This document shows, in pieces, positions 17,950 through 25,457 of a stretch of DNA of 64,000 nucleotides. The stretch lies in contig NZ_JBDSPJ010000010.1 of the NCBI RefSeq assembly GCF_039912695.1, positions 16,927 through 80,926 of the forward strand, in the 5' to 3' direction. The position numbers and the translations under genes were made by a program. This stretch comes from Pseudolysinimonas_A sp039912695 (GTDB taxonomy: Bacteria > Actinomycetota > Actinomycetes > Actinomycetales > Microbacteriaceae). The notes below the pieces were generated by a model. The model was not told the origin of the DNA, did not search any database, and saw only the letters and a program-made list of their open reading frames with translations. Numbering within the stretch: position 1 is the stretch's first letter; each line of letters begins with the position of its first letter.

Positions 17950-18411
17950 TCAGGCGAACTCGAGGATGAGCTCGATCTCGACCGGCGAGTCGAGGGGGAG
18001 CTCGGCGACGCCAACGGCACTGCGGGCGTGACGCCCGGCCTCGCCGAAGATCTCACCCAGAAGTTCCGAGCCGCCGTTGGCGACCTTCGCCTGTTCGGTG
18101 AATCCGGGTGCCGAGTTCACGAACACCACCGCTTTGACCACCCGGGTGACGCGGTCGAGCGAACCAATCGCCTCGGCAGCCGCGGCGAGCGCGTTCAACG
18201 CACACTGGCGGGCGAGCTTCGCGGCATCCTCGACGGTGACCGTCGCTCCCACCTTGCCGGTCGCCGACAACACGCCATCGACGAAGGGAAGCTGGCCGGC
18301 CGTGAAGACCAGGTTGCCGGTCACGACCGCAGGAACGTAGGCGGCGAGGGCCTTTACGACCGCAGGTAGCTCGAGTCCTAGCTCAGCAAGCCGCGCGGCG
18401 ATCGCACTCAT
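17950..18411 (-). CDS. RidA family protein (reactive enamine/imine deaminase type)
   Basis: 153 residues from an ATG that overlaps the stop of the upstream tiny gene (ATGA). Contains the family segments NLVFTAGQLPFVDG and AKLARQCALNALAA, and ends in VGVAELPLDSPVEIELILEFA (quoted in two parts: VGVAELPLD, SPVEIELILEFA). The Arg of the classical RidA active site (RxQ) is not obvious, so it may belong to a Rid subgroup other than archetypal RidA. Cytoplasmic; presumed to clear 2-aminoacrylate-like intermediates or to act as a small trimeric hydrolase. Confidence 0.82.
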   Translation of the reverse strand: MSAIAARLAELGLELPAVVKALAAYVPAVVTGNLVFTAGQLPFVDGVLSATGKVGATVTVEDAAKLARQCALNALAAAAEAIGSLDRVTRVVKAVVFVNSAPGFTEQAKVANGGSELLGEIFGEAGRHARSAVGVAELPLDSPVEIELILEFA

Positions 18412-18569
18412 TCGGATGCCTCGATGGGCCTCTTGAGGTAGGCGACGAGTCCGCCCTCGGGTCCGGTCACGATCTGAACGAGTTCCCAGCCCTGCACTCC
18501 CCAGGTGTTCAGGATCGCCGTGGTGTTGTGAATCAGAAGGGGTGTTGTGACGTACTCCCAGGTGCGCAT
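18408..18569 (-). CDS. Tiny conserved-looking protein upstream of RidA (DUF4177-like)
   Basis: 53 residues beginning MRTWEYVTTPLLIHNT and containing GWELVQIVTGPEGG, then LVAYLKRP near the end. The W-E-Y-x-T...GWELV pattern is that of DUF4177-type small proteins. An alternative ATG nine bp upstream would add MPA. Its stop overlaps the RidA start, which supports it being real and co-translated. I recall similar small genes beside RidA in related actinobacteria but cannot verify this. Function unknown. Confidence 0.75.
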   Translation of the reverse strand: MRTWEYVTTPLLIHNTTAILNTWGVQGWELVQIVTGPEGGLVAYLKRPIEASE

Positions 18570-18620
18570 TGCAGGCATCCATTCAGGTTCGGGCGGGGAC
18601 CCATCGCGTACCCTGAGCCT

Positions 18621-21254
18621 ATGCCTGCGCAGAAATCAACGGCCACCAGTCTGTTCTTCGGCGTCTTGGGGACCCTCGGCTTTAGCGCCCTCGCCGGTCT
18701 CCTGGTCACCGTTTTGGTCGCCCCCGCCATTGCCGTCTCTGGCGTCGCCGCCAATAACACTGTCGGCATTTTCAACAGCCTGCCCGAGTACATCAAGCTC
18801 GACTCGGGCAGCCAGCAGAACACGATCGCGGTTGTCGATCCGGCCCACCCCGACCTCACCGACCCCGAACACTTCAGAGACGTCGCGGTGATCTATAAGC
18901 AGAACCGTGAAGAGATTCCGCTCGACCAGATCAGCCCGTACCTGCAGTGCGCCGCGATCGCCGGAGAAGACCGCCGCTTCTATTCACACGGTGGCGTCGA
19001 CGTGCCCTCGCTGATTCGCGCGGCTGTCGGTCAGGTTACGCATTCCGGCGACTCGGGCGCTTCCACTCTGAGCATGCAAACGGTGCGCAACATCCTGCAA
19101 CAGCAGGCTCTCAACGACCCCACGATGAGCGAAGACGCGAAGAAGGCGGAGATCGCCAAGTCGCTGGCCCCGACGCTCGACCGCAAGCTCAAGGAGATGA
19201 AGCTCGCGATCGGTCTTGAGAAGAACTACTCGAAAGACGAGATCCTCCAGGGCTACCTCAACATCGCCGGCTTCGGTGGTAACACCTACGGGGTGCAGGC
19301 GGCGGCGCAGCAATACTTCTCGAAGAGTGCCGCGGACTTGACGATCGCCGAAGCCGCGAGCCTCATTGCGATCGTGCAGTACCCGAACCTCCGCGACCTC
19401 AGCGACCCCTCGCACTACGCGGCCAACACGGAACGCCGGGATGTCATTCTCACGGCGATGGCGCAGTGGGGGACGACCGGCGACACGGGCTGCATCACCA
19501 AGGCCGAGCGCGACGAAGCCATCGCGACGCCGGTGGATACCGCCTTCGTTGTTCCCGCGCCCCCGTCAGTCGGCTGCACGAATGCCGACCCCGGTTACGG
19601 CTTTGTCTGCGACTACGCCAAGCGAGTTGTGCCGCAGCTAGCTGCCCTCGGAAACACCCCTGCTGAGCGCTCTGCGGCCTGGGACCGAGGCGGGTACAAG
19701 CTGGTTCTGACCATCAACCCGACGTTGCAAGACGCCGCCGTGAGTACCGCCAGCGAATGGGCACCGAAGGACGAGGACCGATTCTCGCTGGGTGCCGCGG
19801 CGGTGTCCGTCGAGGTCGGCACCGGCAACATCCTCGTGATGGCTCTGAATAAGGACTTCAACGAGTCCCTTAACCCGCCGACCACGAGCACCGCCGTCAA
19901 CTACGCGGTTGATTTCGCACACGGTGGTTCTCAGGGTTTCCAGCCGGGATCGACCTACAAGCCGTACGTCCTGCTGGCATTCCTCGCCGCCGGACACGGT
20001 CTCGGGGAGGCGTTCAACGCCGGGATTCTTGAGACCAACCAGGCCGAATACGGCGATTCCTGCGCTCCCGAGACCTTCGACGGCAAGGTCATCGGTCCGC
20101 CCTGGGGTGGCAAGTACACCTTCCACAACGACGCTAACGAGATGGGCTCGTTCACCGTCACGAGAGGCACGGCCGGCTCGGTCAACTCGGTCTTCCTCCA
20201 GATGGCCAAAGAGATCGACCAGTGCGACATCCGAAAGGTCGCGGAGTCGCTTGGCGTGCACAACGCGAACGGCACGGACGAGCTCTCGACTCGGCCCTCG
20301 TGCGCCATCGGTGGTTGTGAGAACAACCTCGCCCCCCTCACCCAGGCGGCCGGGTTCGCGGCAATCGCTGGCGGCGGCGTCTACTGCGCGCCGATCATGA
20401 TTGCCCAGGTGATCGTCGTCCAAACCGGCGATCCACTCCCTGGCGAGAGCCCCAACTGCGCCCAGTCCGCCATGGTGTCGCCGAGCGTGGCAAACACGGC
20501 TGCGTACGCCATGGAAGGCGTCATGAACGGCGGCACCGGTAGCGTGTCGAACCCTCGTGACGGCACGCCCTACATCGGCAAGACCGGCACAACTGACAAG
20601 TCCGTTCACACCTGGATGGTGGGTTCGTCGACCCGCGTTGCCACCGCGGTCTGGGTCGGAAACATCACCGGCAACCAGGCACTGCGCAATATCAAGGTCC
20701 TCGGGCAGCAGGCGGGCACGTTGCGGCACCGAATCTTCAAGCCGATTGCTATCGAGATCGACAAAATCTATCCCGGTGGCGCCTTCCCAGCCCCCGATCC
20801 GGCGCTGCTCATCGGCAACCCCATCGAGGTGCCCAACGTCGTCGGGTTGACGCCCGAAGCCGCGAAGGAATCGATCGAGACCGTCTCCGAACTCGTCTAC
20901 GAAGACGGCGGCACGGTCGACTCCGACCTTCCGCTCGGAGTCGTCGCGTCGACCGACCCGGCGGTCGGAAGCTCGGTGCCGAGGGGCACGACGATTCGCG
21001 TCTACACCAGCAACCATCTCGCGGTGCCGGTGCCCAATGTCGTGGGGATGCAACACGCGGCGGCGAAGACCAACCTGGAAGCAGCCCACTACACGGTGAC
21101 GCAGATCTGCATCAGTGATGCCGACCTTGGCGGCAATCCGGCTCCGCCACCAGGCCAGGTGGTGTCTCAAGATCCCGCTGCAGGTACCTTCCGCAATCCG
21201 GCGACCACGACGGTAACGATCAAGTGGTACCAACCGGTCATCTGTACACCGTGA
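18621..21254 (+). CDS. Class A penicillin-binding protein (glycosyltransferase/transpeptidase) with two PASTA domains
   Basis: 877 residues. One N-terminal membrane helix (about 12-42), then a GT51 domain with catalytic Glu116 in AGEDRRFYSHGG and QTVRN, then a transpeptidase domain with STYK (Ser444, Lys447), SVN (520-522) and KTG (654-656). Two PASTA modules start at VPNVVGLTPEAA and VPNVVGMQHAAA near the C-terminus and could sense peptidoglycan fragments. This is the PonA-type domain layout of actinobacteria. The ATG used here is preceded by poor RBS sequence; an in-frame upstream ATG has no support. GTGA overlap couples it to the phosphoesterase. Confidence 0.93.
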   Translation: MPAQKSTATSLFFGVLGTLGFSALAGLLVTVLVAPAIAVSGVAANNTVGIFNSLPEYIKLDSGSQQNTIAVVDPAHPDLTDPEHFRDVAVIYKQNREEIPLDQISPYLQCAAIAGEDRRFYSHGGVDVPSLIRAAVGQVTHSGDSGASTLSMQTVRNILQQQALNDPTMSEDAKKAEIAKSLAPTLDRKLKEMKLAIGLEKNYSKDEILQGYLNIAGFGGNTYGVQAAAQQYFSKSAADLTIAEAASLIAIVQYPNLRDLSDPSHYAANTERRDVILTAMAQWGTTGDTGCITKAERDEAIATPVDTAFVVPAPPSVGCTNADPGYGFVCDYAKRVVPQLAALGNTPAERSAAWDRGGYKLVLTINPTLQDAAVSTASEWAPKDEDRFSLGAAAVSVEVGTGNILVMALNKDFNESLNPPTTSTAVNYAVDFAHGGSQGFQPGSTYKPYVLLAFLAAGHGLGEAFNAGILETNQAEYGDSCAPETFDGKVIGPPWGGKYTFHNDANEMGSFTVTRGTAGSVNSVFLQMAKEIDQCDIRKVAESLGVHNANGTDELSTRPSCAIGGCENNLAPLTQAAGFAAIAGGGVYCAPIMIAQVIVVQTGDPLPGESPNCAQSAMVSPSVANTAAYAMEGVMNGGTGSVSNPRDGTPYIGKTGTTDKSVHTWMVGSSTRVATAVWVGNITGNQALRNIKVLGQQAGTLRHRIFKPIAIEIDKIYPGGAFPAPDPALLIGNPIEVPNVVGLTPEAAKESIETVSELVYEDGGTVDSDLPLGVVASTDPAVGSSVPRGTTIRVYTSNHLAVPVPNVVGMQHAAAKTNLEAAHYTVTQICISDADLGGNPAPPPGQVVSQDPAAGTFRNPATTTVTIKWYQPVICTP

Positions 21255-22195
21255 CCCCCGGCCGATCCGCGGCCACCGCCTTCGGAGCGGCAGCCGCGGT
21301 CGGCGTGGGCGTCCTCGCCTGGGGCGTTCTGGTCGAACGAACTGCATTCACGGTTCGGCACGAGATGTTGCCGATTTTGCGGCCCGGTTCCCGGCCGCTG
21401 ACGATCCTCCAGCTCAGCGACCTACACATGGCGCCGTGGCAGCGATCGAAACAAGACTTCGTGCGTTCGCTGGTGCGCTACGAACCCGACCTGATCGTCG
21501 ACACCGGTGACGACCTGGGCCATCGCGACGGACTGGTCGGCATCCGGCGAGCCTACGAGCCGTTCGCCGGGATCCCGGGCGTCTTCGTTCACGGATCGAA
21601 CGACTACTTCGGCCCGGTTTTCAAGAACCCGCTACGGTACTTCACCGGGCCATCGAAACGCCCGGGTCATGCGGAGCGACTCGACACCGGAGCTCTCGAC
21701 CGGTTTCTCGTCAACGATCTGGGCTGGCTCAACCTGACCCACACGGCTCGCGCTCTCGCGACCCGTGGGCATCTGCTCGAACTGTTCGGCACCGCCGACG
21801 CACATCGCGGCTGGGACCGATTGGACGCGCTCCCCGGCGCGATCGAAGCGATGCGCGAGAGCGTGGATGCGGACGGCGAGAGCGTCGTGCGGCTCGGAGT
21901 GACCCATGCCCCGTACCGCCGGGTGCTCGACGCTTTCGCCACTCAGGGGGCCGACCTCATCCTCGCCGGCCACACGCACGGCGGGCAGGTTCGTCTTCCC
22001 GGACTATCTGCGCTGGTGACCAATTGCGACATTCCACGGAGTCAAGCGCAGGGTCTGTCGGTGTGGCGGGCGGCCCGTCATTCTGCGCTGCTCAACGTGT
22101 CCGCGGGACTGGGTACATCGATCTTCGCGCCCGTTCGCGTGGCCTGCCCGCCCGAAGCCGTGGTGCTCACTCTGGTTCCTGTCGGCTATCCTTGA
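21251..22195 (+). CDS. Membrane-anchored metallophosphoesterase
   Basis: 314 residues from a GTG overlapping the PBP stop. One N-terminal helix (about 10-28). Calcineurin-like motifs: SDLHMAP (Asp57, His59), DTGDD (85-88 region), GSNDYF in place of GNHD (115-120), and GHTHGGQ. The His of GNHD is replaced by Asn-Asp arrangement G-S-N-D, a variant also seen in YkuE-like proteins. The pairing of a PonA-type PBP with such a phosphoesterase is common in actinobacteria, hinting at a cell-wall or lipid-linked substrate, but the substrate is unknown. Confidence 0.87.
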   Translation: MTPGRSAATAFGAAAAVGVGVLAWGVLVERTAFTVRHEMLPILRPGSRPLTILQLSDLHMAPWQRSKQDFVRSLVRYEPDLIVDTGDDLGHRDGLVGIRRAYEPFAGIPGVFVHGSNDYFGPVFKNPLRYFTGPSKRPGHAERLDTGALDRFLVNDLGWLNLTHTARALATRGHLLELFGTADAHRGWDRLDALPGAIEAMRESVDADGESVVRLGVTHAPYRRVLDAFATQGADLILAGHTHGGQVRLPGLSALVTNCDIPRSQAQGLSVWRAARHSALLNVSAGLGTSIFAPVRVACPPEAVVLTLVPVGYP

Positions 22196-22233
22196 CAAGT
22201 TGTTCTGCCGCGCGATTTCACGGCAGCGAACAG

Positions 22234-22307
22234 CGGGGTATGGCGCAGTTTGGTAGCGCGCGTCGTTCGGGACGACGAGGCCGCAGGTTCAAATCCTGTT
22301 ACCCCGA
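22234..22307 (+). tRNA. tRNA-Pro (anticodon CGG)
   Basis: Acceptor CGGGGTA/TACCCCG, D arm GCGC-AGTTTGGTA-GCGC, anticodon arm CGTCG-TTCGGGA-CGACG with anticodon CGG, T arm GCAGG-TTCAAAT-CCTGT. CCA not encoded. Confidence 0.95.
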
Positions 22308-22310
22308 CGC

Positions 22311-22347
22311 AATGTAAAAGGGCCGCCCTGGGCGGCCATTTTACATT
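22311..22347 (+). terminator. Terminator of tRNA-Pro
   Basis: Hairpin four bp after the tRNA: arms AATGTAAAA then GGCCGCCC, mirrored by GGGCGGCC then TTTTACATT. The A/T outer arms place a TTTTA run at the 3' side. Confidence 0.8.
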
Positions 22348-22382
22348 GCTCGTGTGTATCAACCAGGCCCCGCCGCCGCGTT

Positions 22383-22462
22383 CCGACGCAGCGCGAAGCG
22401 CTGTGTCGGCGCTTCGGTGGGCGTACCCACGAACTCAGCGGAATCGCAAACCGCGATTCCGC
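22383..22462. other. Two further stem-loops in the tRNA-Pro/lsr2 gap
   Basis: A 12-bp stem (arms CCGACGCAGCGC and GCGCTGTGTCGG, loop GAA, one G-U pair) at 22383-22409 and a perfect 10-bp stem (GCGGAATCGC/GCGATTCCGC, loop AAACC) at 22438-22462. No gene covers them. They may be a small RNA, part of an extended tRNA transcript, or a protein-binding element. Confidence 0.45.
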
Positions 22463-22493
22463 GACCGGTTAGCCCGACTTGGGGAAAATGTTT

Positions 22494-22521
22494 TTGCCTC
22501 TCAGCATTGTGACTCTAAAAT
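22494..22521 (+). promoter_or_regulatory. Putative lsr2 promoter
   Basis: TTGCCT, 16 bp, TAAAAT, ending 37 bp before the lsr2 ATG. An A/T-rich patch (GGGGAAAATGTTTTTG) lies just upstream, a possible Lsr2 self-binding site. Confidence 0.55.
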
Positions 22522-22558
22522 GGCTCAAGGTCGGGGAATCCAAAGACGGGGAATATCA

Positions 22559-22891
22559 ATGAAAAAGCAGATCACACAACTGGTCGATGACCTCGACGGC
22601 ACTGTCCTCGAGCACGGCGGCACGACCATCAGGTTTTCCCTCGAGGGGCGCTCGTACGAGATCGACCTGTCGTCGGACAACGCCGACAAGTTCCGCCGCG
22701 CCATGGCGCCGTTCATCGCCGCCGGGCGCGCAACTGCCGGTCGCACCACGTCAGGCGTTCGCCGCCCCTCACGCAACGCGAGCGGCGAACTCGCCGCGAT
22801 CCGCAGTTGGGCGCAGTCGCACGGCTTTACCGTCGGCGACCGTGGTCGCATTTCGGCCGAGGTCCGCGACGCTTACGAACGCGCGCACTGA
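22559..22891 (+). CDS. lsr2: Lsr2-type nucleoid-associated protein
   Basis: 110-residue H-NS-like protein that bridges DNA and silences AT-rich, foreign genes in actinobacteria. The N-terminal dimerisation part has VDDLDG and the hallmark TIRFSLEGRSYEIDLS split over residues 22-37; a basic linker (RTTSGVRRPSRN) leads to the C-terminal DNA-binding domain with IRSWAQSHGFTVGDRGRI, where R-G-R is the AT-hook-like minor-groove contact. The ATG has GGGGA 6 nt upstream; an in-frame ATG 42 bp upstream is less likely. Its end carries an 18-bp tandem duplication. Confidence 0.94.
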   Translation: MKKQITQLVDDLDGTVLEHGGTTIRFSLEGRSYEIDLSSDNADKFRRAMAPFIAAGRATAGRTTSGVRRPSRNASGELAAIRSWAQSHGFTVGDRGRISAEVRDAYERAH

Positions 22892-22933
22892 TCTTCAGGT
22901 ACGCACTGATCTTCAGGTACTGGTCCTCAGGTA
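22885..22933. repeat. 18-bp tandem repeat across the lsr2 stop codon
   Basis: Two perfect units of GCACTGATCTTCAGGTAC (22885-22902, 22903-22920) plus a diverged third core ACTGGTCCTCAGGTA ending at 22933. Each copy contains the TGA that ends lsr2; only the first is used. It fills the gap between convergent lsr2 and tdk. Confidence 0.9.
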
Positions 22934-22943
22934 GTGCAGCCCG

Positions 22944-23624
22944 TTAGGTGAAGTCGGCGTCCGGCGCGGACTTGGCGCTGAAGTCATACTTGGGTCGGCG
23001 TCCCCGGTTGAGCACTCCGCCGCTTTCCTCCAGGTAGCAGGAACCACACAGCGACTCGTAGCCGACGTGCCCCTGCCGGCCCGAGCTGGCATCGATCGCG
23101 ACCTGGTCGCCGTCGAAAACGAAGACACCGTCGATCGTGCGGGCGTTGAAAATCGCTTTGCGCCCGCACCGACAAATCGTCTTGAGTTCTTCGAGCGAAT
23201 GGGCGACCTCGAGCAGTCGCCTACTGCCCGGGAAGGCCACGGTCTGGAAGTCGGTGCGGATGCCGTAAGCCAGCACCGGCACGTCCTCGTCGATGGCGAT
23301 TCGGAACAGGTCGTCGACCTGGGTCTCACTGAAGAACTGCGCTTCGTCGATCAGGAGGCACGCGACGTCGCGTCCCGTATCGCGAATCACCGACTCGCGA
23401 CGTGCCATGAATGCCGCGAGCACGTCTTCATCCGGGGCGACAGTGAAATCCACCGAACGTTGCACGCCCAGCCGCGAGACAATCGACGCCTCGCCTTTCG
23501 AGTCGACGGCGGGCTTGGCGAGCAGCACGTGCTGGCCGCGCTCCTCGTAGTTGTAGGCGGCTTGCAGGAGCGCCGTGCTCTTGCCGGAGTTCATCGCGCC
23601 GTAGCGGAAATATAGTTTTGCCAT
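22944..23624 (-). CDS. tdk: Thymidine kinase
   Basis: Salvage kinase making dTMP from thymidine. 226 residues with P-loop GAMNSGKST (9-17), the Asp/Glu block LIDEAQFF, lid residues around GIRTDFQ, and two zinc Cys pairs (ICRCGRKA, CGSCYLEE). Type II (TK1-like) enzyme. Convergent with lsr2 and upstream of nothing in its own direction. Its presence is of interest because the neighbouring topA-holB pair lacks the usual thymidylate kinase gene. Confidence 0.94.
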   Translation of the reverse strand: MAKLYFRYGAMNSGKSTALLQAAYNYEERGQHVLLAKPAVDSKGEASIVSRLGVQRSVDFTVAPDEDVLAAFMARRESVIRDTGRDVACLLIDEAQFFSETQVDDLFRIAIDEDVPVLAYGIRTDFQTVAFPGSRRLLEVAHSLEELKTICRCGRKAIFNARTIDGVFVFDGDQVAIDASSGRQGHVGYESLCGSCYLEESGGVLNRGRRPKYDFSAKSAPDADFT

Positions 23625-23639
23625 GTCGTTAGGAGCACA

Positions 23640-24344
23640 TTATTCGAGATACCCGTCTTCGGCGGCGCGGCGGATCAGATCCGCTTTCTTGCTCGCGGGA
23701 CGGTTGACTCGGGCGTACTTCTCGCGCACCCGTCGCAGGTAGGTTTTGGCGGTCTCGTATTGCACGTTCATCTTCTCGGCGACTTCGACCGTACTCATTC
23801 CGGCGGTGTACAGGCGCAACGCGTCGGCTTCGCCGGGGCTGAGTTTGGGTCGGGATACCGCAGCCTCGGCAACAGAAACGGGCCGCAGAGGGCGGTCGGC
23901 TGATCCCGCCGGCATGCCCATCACGCGCCGCGCCGCATCCATGACGCTCTCCATGGAGAGGGACTTTGCGAGAAAGGCTGCGGCTCCCGCGGCCAGGGCA
24001 CGTTCCCGTGCTTCTGAGGTGTCGACACTCGAGAGCACGATGACCTTCGCTCCGGCCGCACGGCACGTGCGAACTCGAGCCTCGATCGAGACTGGTTCTT
24101 TCAACTGAAAGTCGATGAACACCAGCTCGGTCGGAAACGCGGGGCTGTGCACGAGTTGTAGCCAGGTTGGCGCCATCACGACGACGGTGAAATCGGGCGC
24201 GTTCGCGGCCACCCAGCTATTCATGCTGTCGAGCAACACCTCGTGGTCGTCCAAGATGGCGAGCCGCACGGGGCTCGTGCGGGGGGCTGCAAGAGCACCC
24301 GATGCGCCCGGGATTGTCGAGACGGGACCCCCCAGCATGCTCAC
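23640..24344 (-). CDS. Orphan response regulator, LuxR/NarL-type
   Basis: 234 residues. Receiver domain about 26-145: acidic pair in LDDHEV, phosphoacceptor Asp in VFIDFQL, Ser in VLSSVD and Lys in LAKSLS. C-terminal HTH about 170-225: LSPGEADALRLYTAGMS then TVEVAEKMNVQYETAKTYLR. No histidine kinase gene adjoins, so the partner is elsewhere. The N-terminal 25 residues look disordered, and a later start is possible. Confidence 0.85.
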   Translation of the reverse strand: MSMLGGPVSTIPGASGALAAPRTSPVRLAILDDHEVLLDSMNSWVAANAPDFTVVVMAPTWLQLVHSPAFPTELVFIDFQLKEPVSIEARVRTCRAAGAKVIVLSSVDTSEARERALAAGAAAFLAKSLSMESVMDAARRVMGMPAGSADRPLRPVSVAEAAVSRPKLSPGEADALRLYTAGMSTVEVAEKMNVQYETAKTYLRRVREKYARVNRPASKKADLIRRAAEDGYLE

Positions 24345-24384
24345 CAGCTAACCCTACGTCTGTACCCCGGTCACGGCACGGAGT

Positions 24385-25419
24385 TCAGAAAAGTGTCGGT
24401 TGCAGCCCGGCGGCGGCGACCGCGGGAATCTCGTGCGGATGCGCGGCATCGGTCAGTGCGGGCTTACGGTCGAGCCCGTACGCGCGCAACAGGGGACGCA
24501 CTCGGGCGGCCAGCCAGCTGCGGTACTCGGCTGGCGCGTACACCCGACCGCCGGGGTACAGCACCCGATACTTCTCAACCAGTTCGGGATGCGCGCGCCC
24601 CAACCAGGCGAGGAACCACTCACGCGACCCGGGCTTCAGATGCAGCGCGGAGTAGGCGACGTCCGTCGCTCCGGCCGCGGCGATCGCCGCGAAGGCCCGG
24701 TCGAGGTGGGCAATCGTGTCGGTCAGGTGCGGCAACACCGGCATCACAAAGACCGAGCACGGCAGGCCTGCGTCACGGACCGCCCGCACCGTCGCCAGCC
24801 GGGCCTCGGTCGTCGGTGCGCCCGGCTCGACCTGGTGACGGAGCTCGGGATCGAAAACGTCGATCGTCATCGCGACGTGCACCGACACTCGCTTCGAGGC
24901 GACCTGAAGCAGCGTGAGGTCGCGCCGCAGCAGAGTGCCTTTGGTGAGGATGCTGAACGGCGTGTCAGCGGCGGCCAGCGCAGCGATGATGCCGGGCATC
25001 AAGCGGTAGCGACCCTCGGCCCGCTGGTACGGGTCGGTGTTCGTGCCGAGGGCCACGGCATCCCGATTCCAGCTCGGGCGCGCCAGCTCCCGAGCGAGAA
25101 CCTCGGCAACGTTCACCTTTACCACGATCTCGGAGTCGAAGTCTTTGCCCGCGTCGAGGTCGAGATAGGTGTGAGTCTGCCGCGCGAAACAAAACAGGCA
25201 GGCGTGACTGCAGCCTCGGTAGGGGTTGATCGTCCACGCGAACGGCAGGGCAGACGCGGGGCCGGGAACCCTGTTGAGAGCCGACTTCGCGATCACCTCG
25301 TGAAAGGTCATGCCGGCGAACTCGGGAGTCGTGACCGACCGAATGAGACCGCTCAGGGTGCCGAGACCGGGCAGCGCATTCGACGCCTCCGCCTGCACCT
25401 CTTGCCCACTCCACCGCAT
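24385..25419 (-). CDS. Rv2578c-family radical SAM protein, SOS-controlled
   Basis: 344 residues from the ATG chosen because a promoter places the transcription start on it (see the SOS element). The cluster motif is PYRGCSHACLFC with Cys70, Cys74 and Cys77, the C-x3-C-x2-C that binds the radical SAM [4Fe-4S] cluster. Later segments GTNTDPYQRAEGRYRLM and VFVMPVLPHLTD match the SplB-like/Rv2578c family. Homologues resemble spore photoproduct lyase; the substrate is unknown. A perfect LexA site covering the promoter points to a DNA-damage role. The more upstream ATG lies inside the LexA site and is rejected. Confidence 0.88.
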   Translation of the reverse strand: MRWSGQEVQAEASNALPGLGTLSGLIRSVTTPEFAGMTFHEVIAKSALNRVPGPASALPFAWTINPYRGCSHACLFCFARQTHTYLDLDAGKDFDSEIVVKVNVAEVLARELARPSWNRDAVALGTNTDPYQRAEGRYRLMPGIIAALAAADTPFSILTKGTLLRRDLTLLQVASKRVSVHVAMTIDVFDPELRHQVEPGAPTTEARLATVRAVRDAGLPCSVFVMPVLPHLTDTIAHLDRAFAAIAAAGATDVAYSALHLKPGSREWFLAWLGRAHPELVEKYRVLYPGGRVYAPAEYRSWLAARVRPLLRAYGLDRKPALTDAAHPHEIPAVAAAGLQPTLF

Positions 25420-25457
25420 GTCGACATTCGAACACATGTTCGAATGTCAGTCAACTG
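25420..25457 (-). promoter_or_regulatory. LexA (SOS) box over a leaderless promoter
   Basis: Perfect palindrome with 11-bp arms GACATTCGAAC and GTTCGAATGTC, spacer ACAT (25423-25448). Its core TCGAAC-N4-GTTCGA equals the actinobacterial SOS box. On the minus strand -35 TTGACT (25449-25454), 17 bp, -10 TCGAAT (25426-25431), then 6 nt to the ATG. Confidence 0.9.

Noticed and set aside
19638..21347. 569-codon frame antisense to the penicillin-binding protein
   Set aside because: Residue composition is Arg/Asp-rich and has no domain; it is a shadow of the PBP frame.
22885..22933. CRISPR array
   Set aside because: The repeats are tandem with no spacers and only two to three units; no cas genes in the window.
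22944..23624. Thymidine kinase as replacement for missing tmk
   Set aside because: TK makes dTMP and cannot do the dTMP to dTDP step; tmk must be elsewhere.
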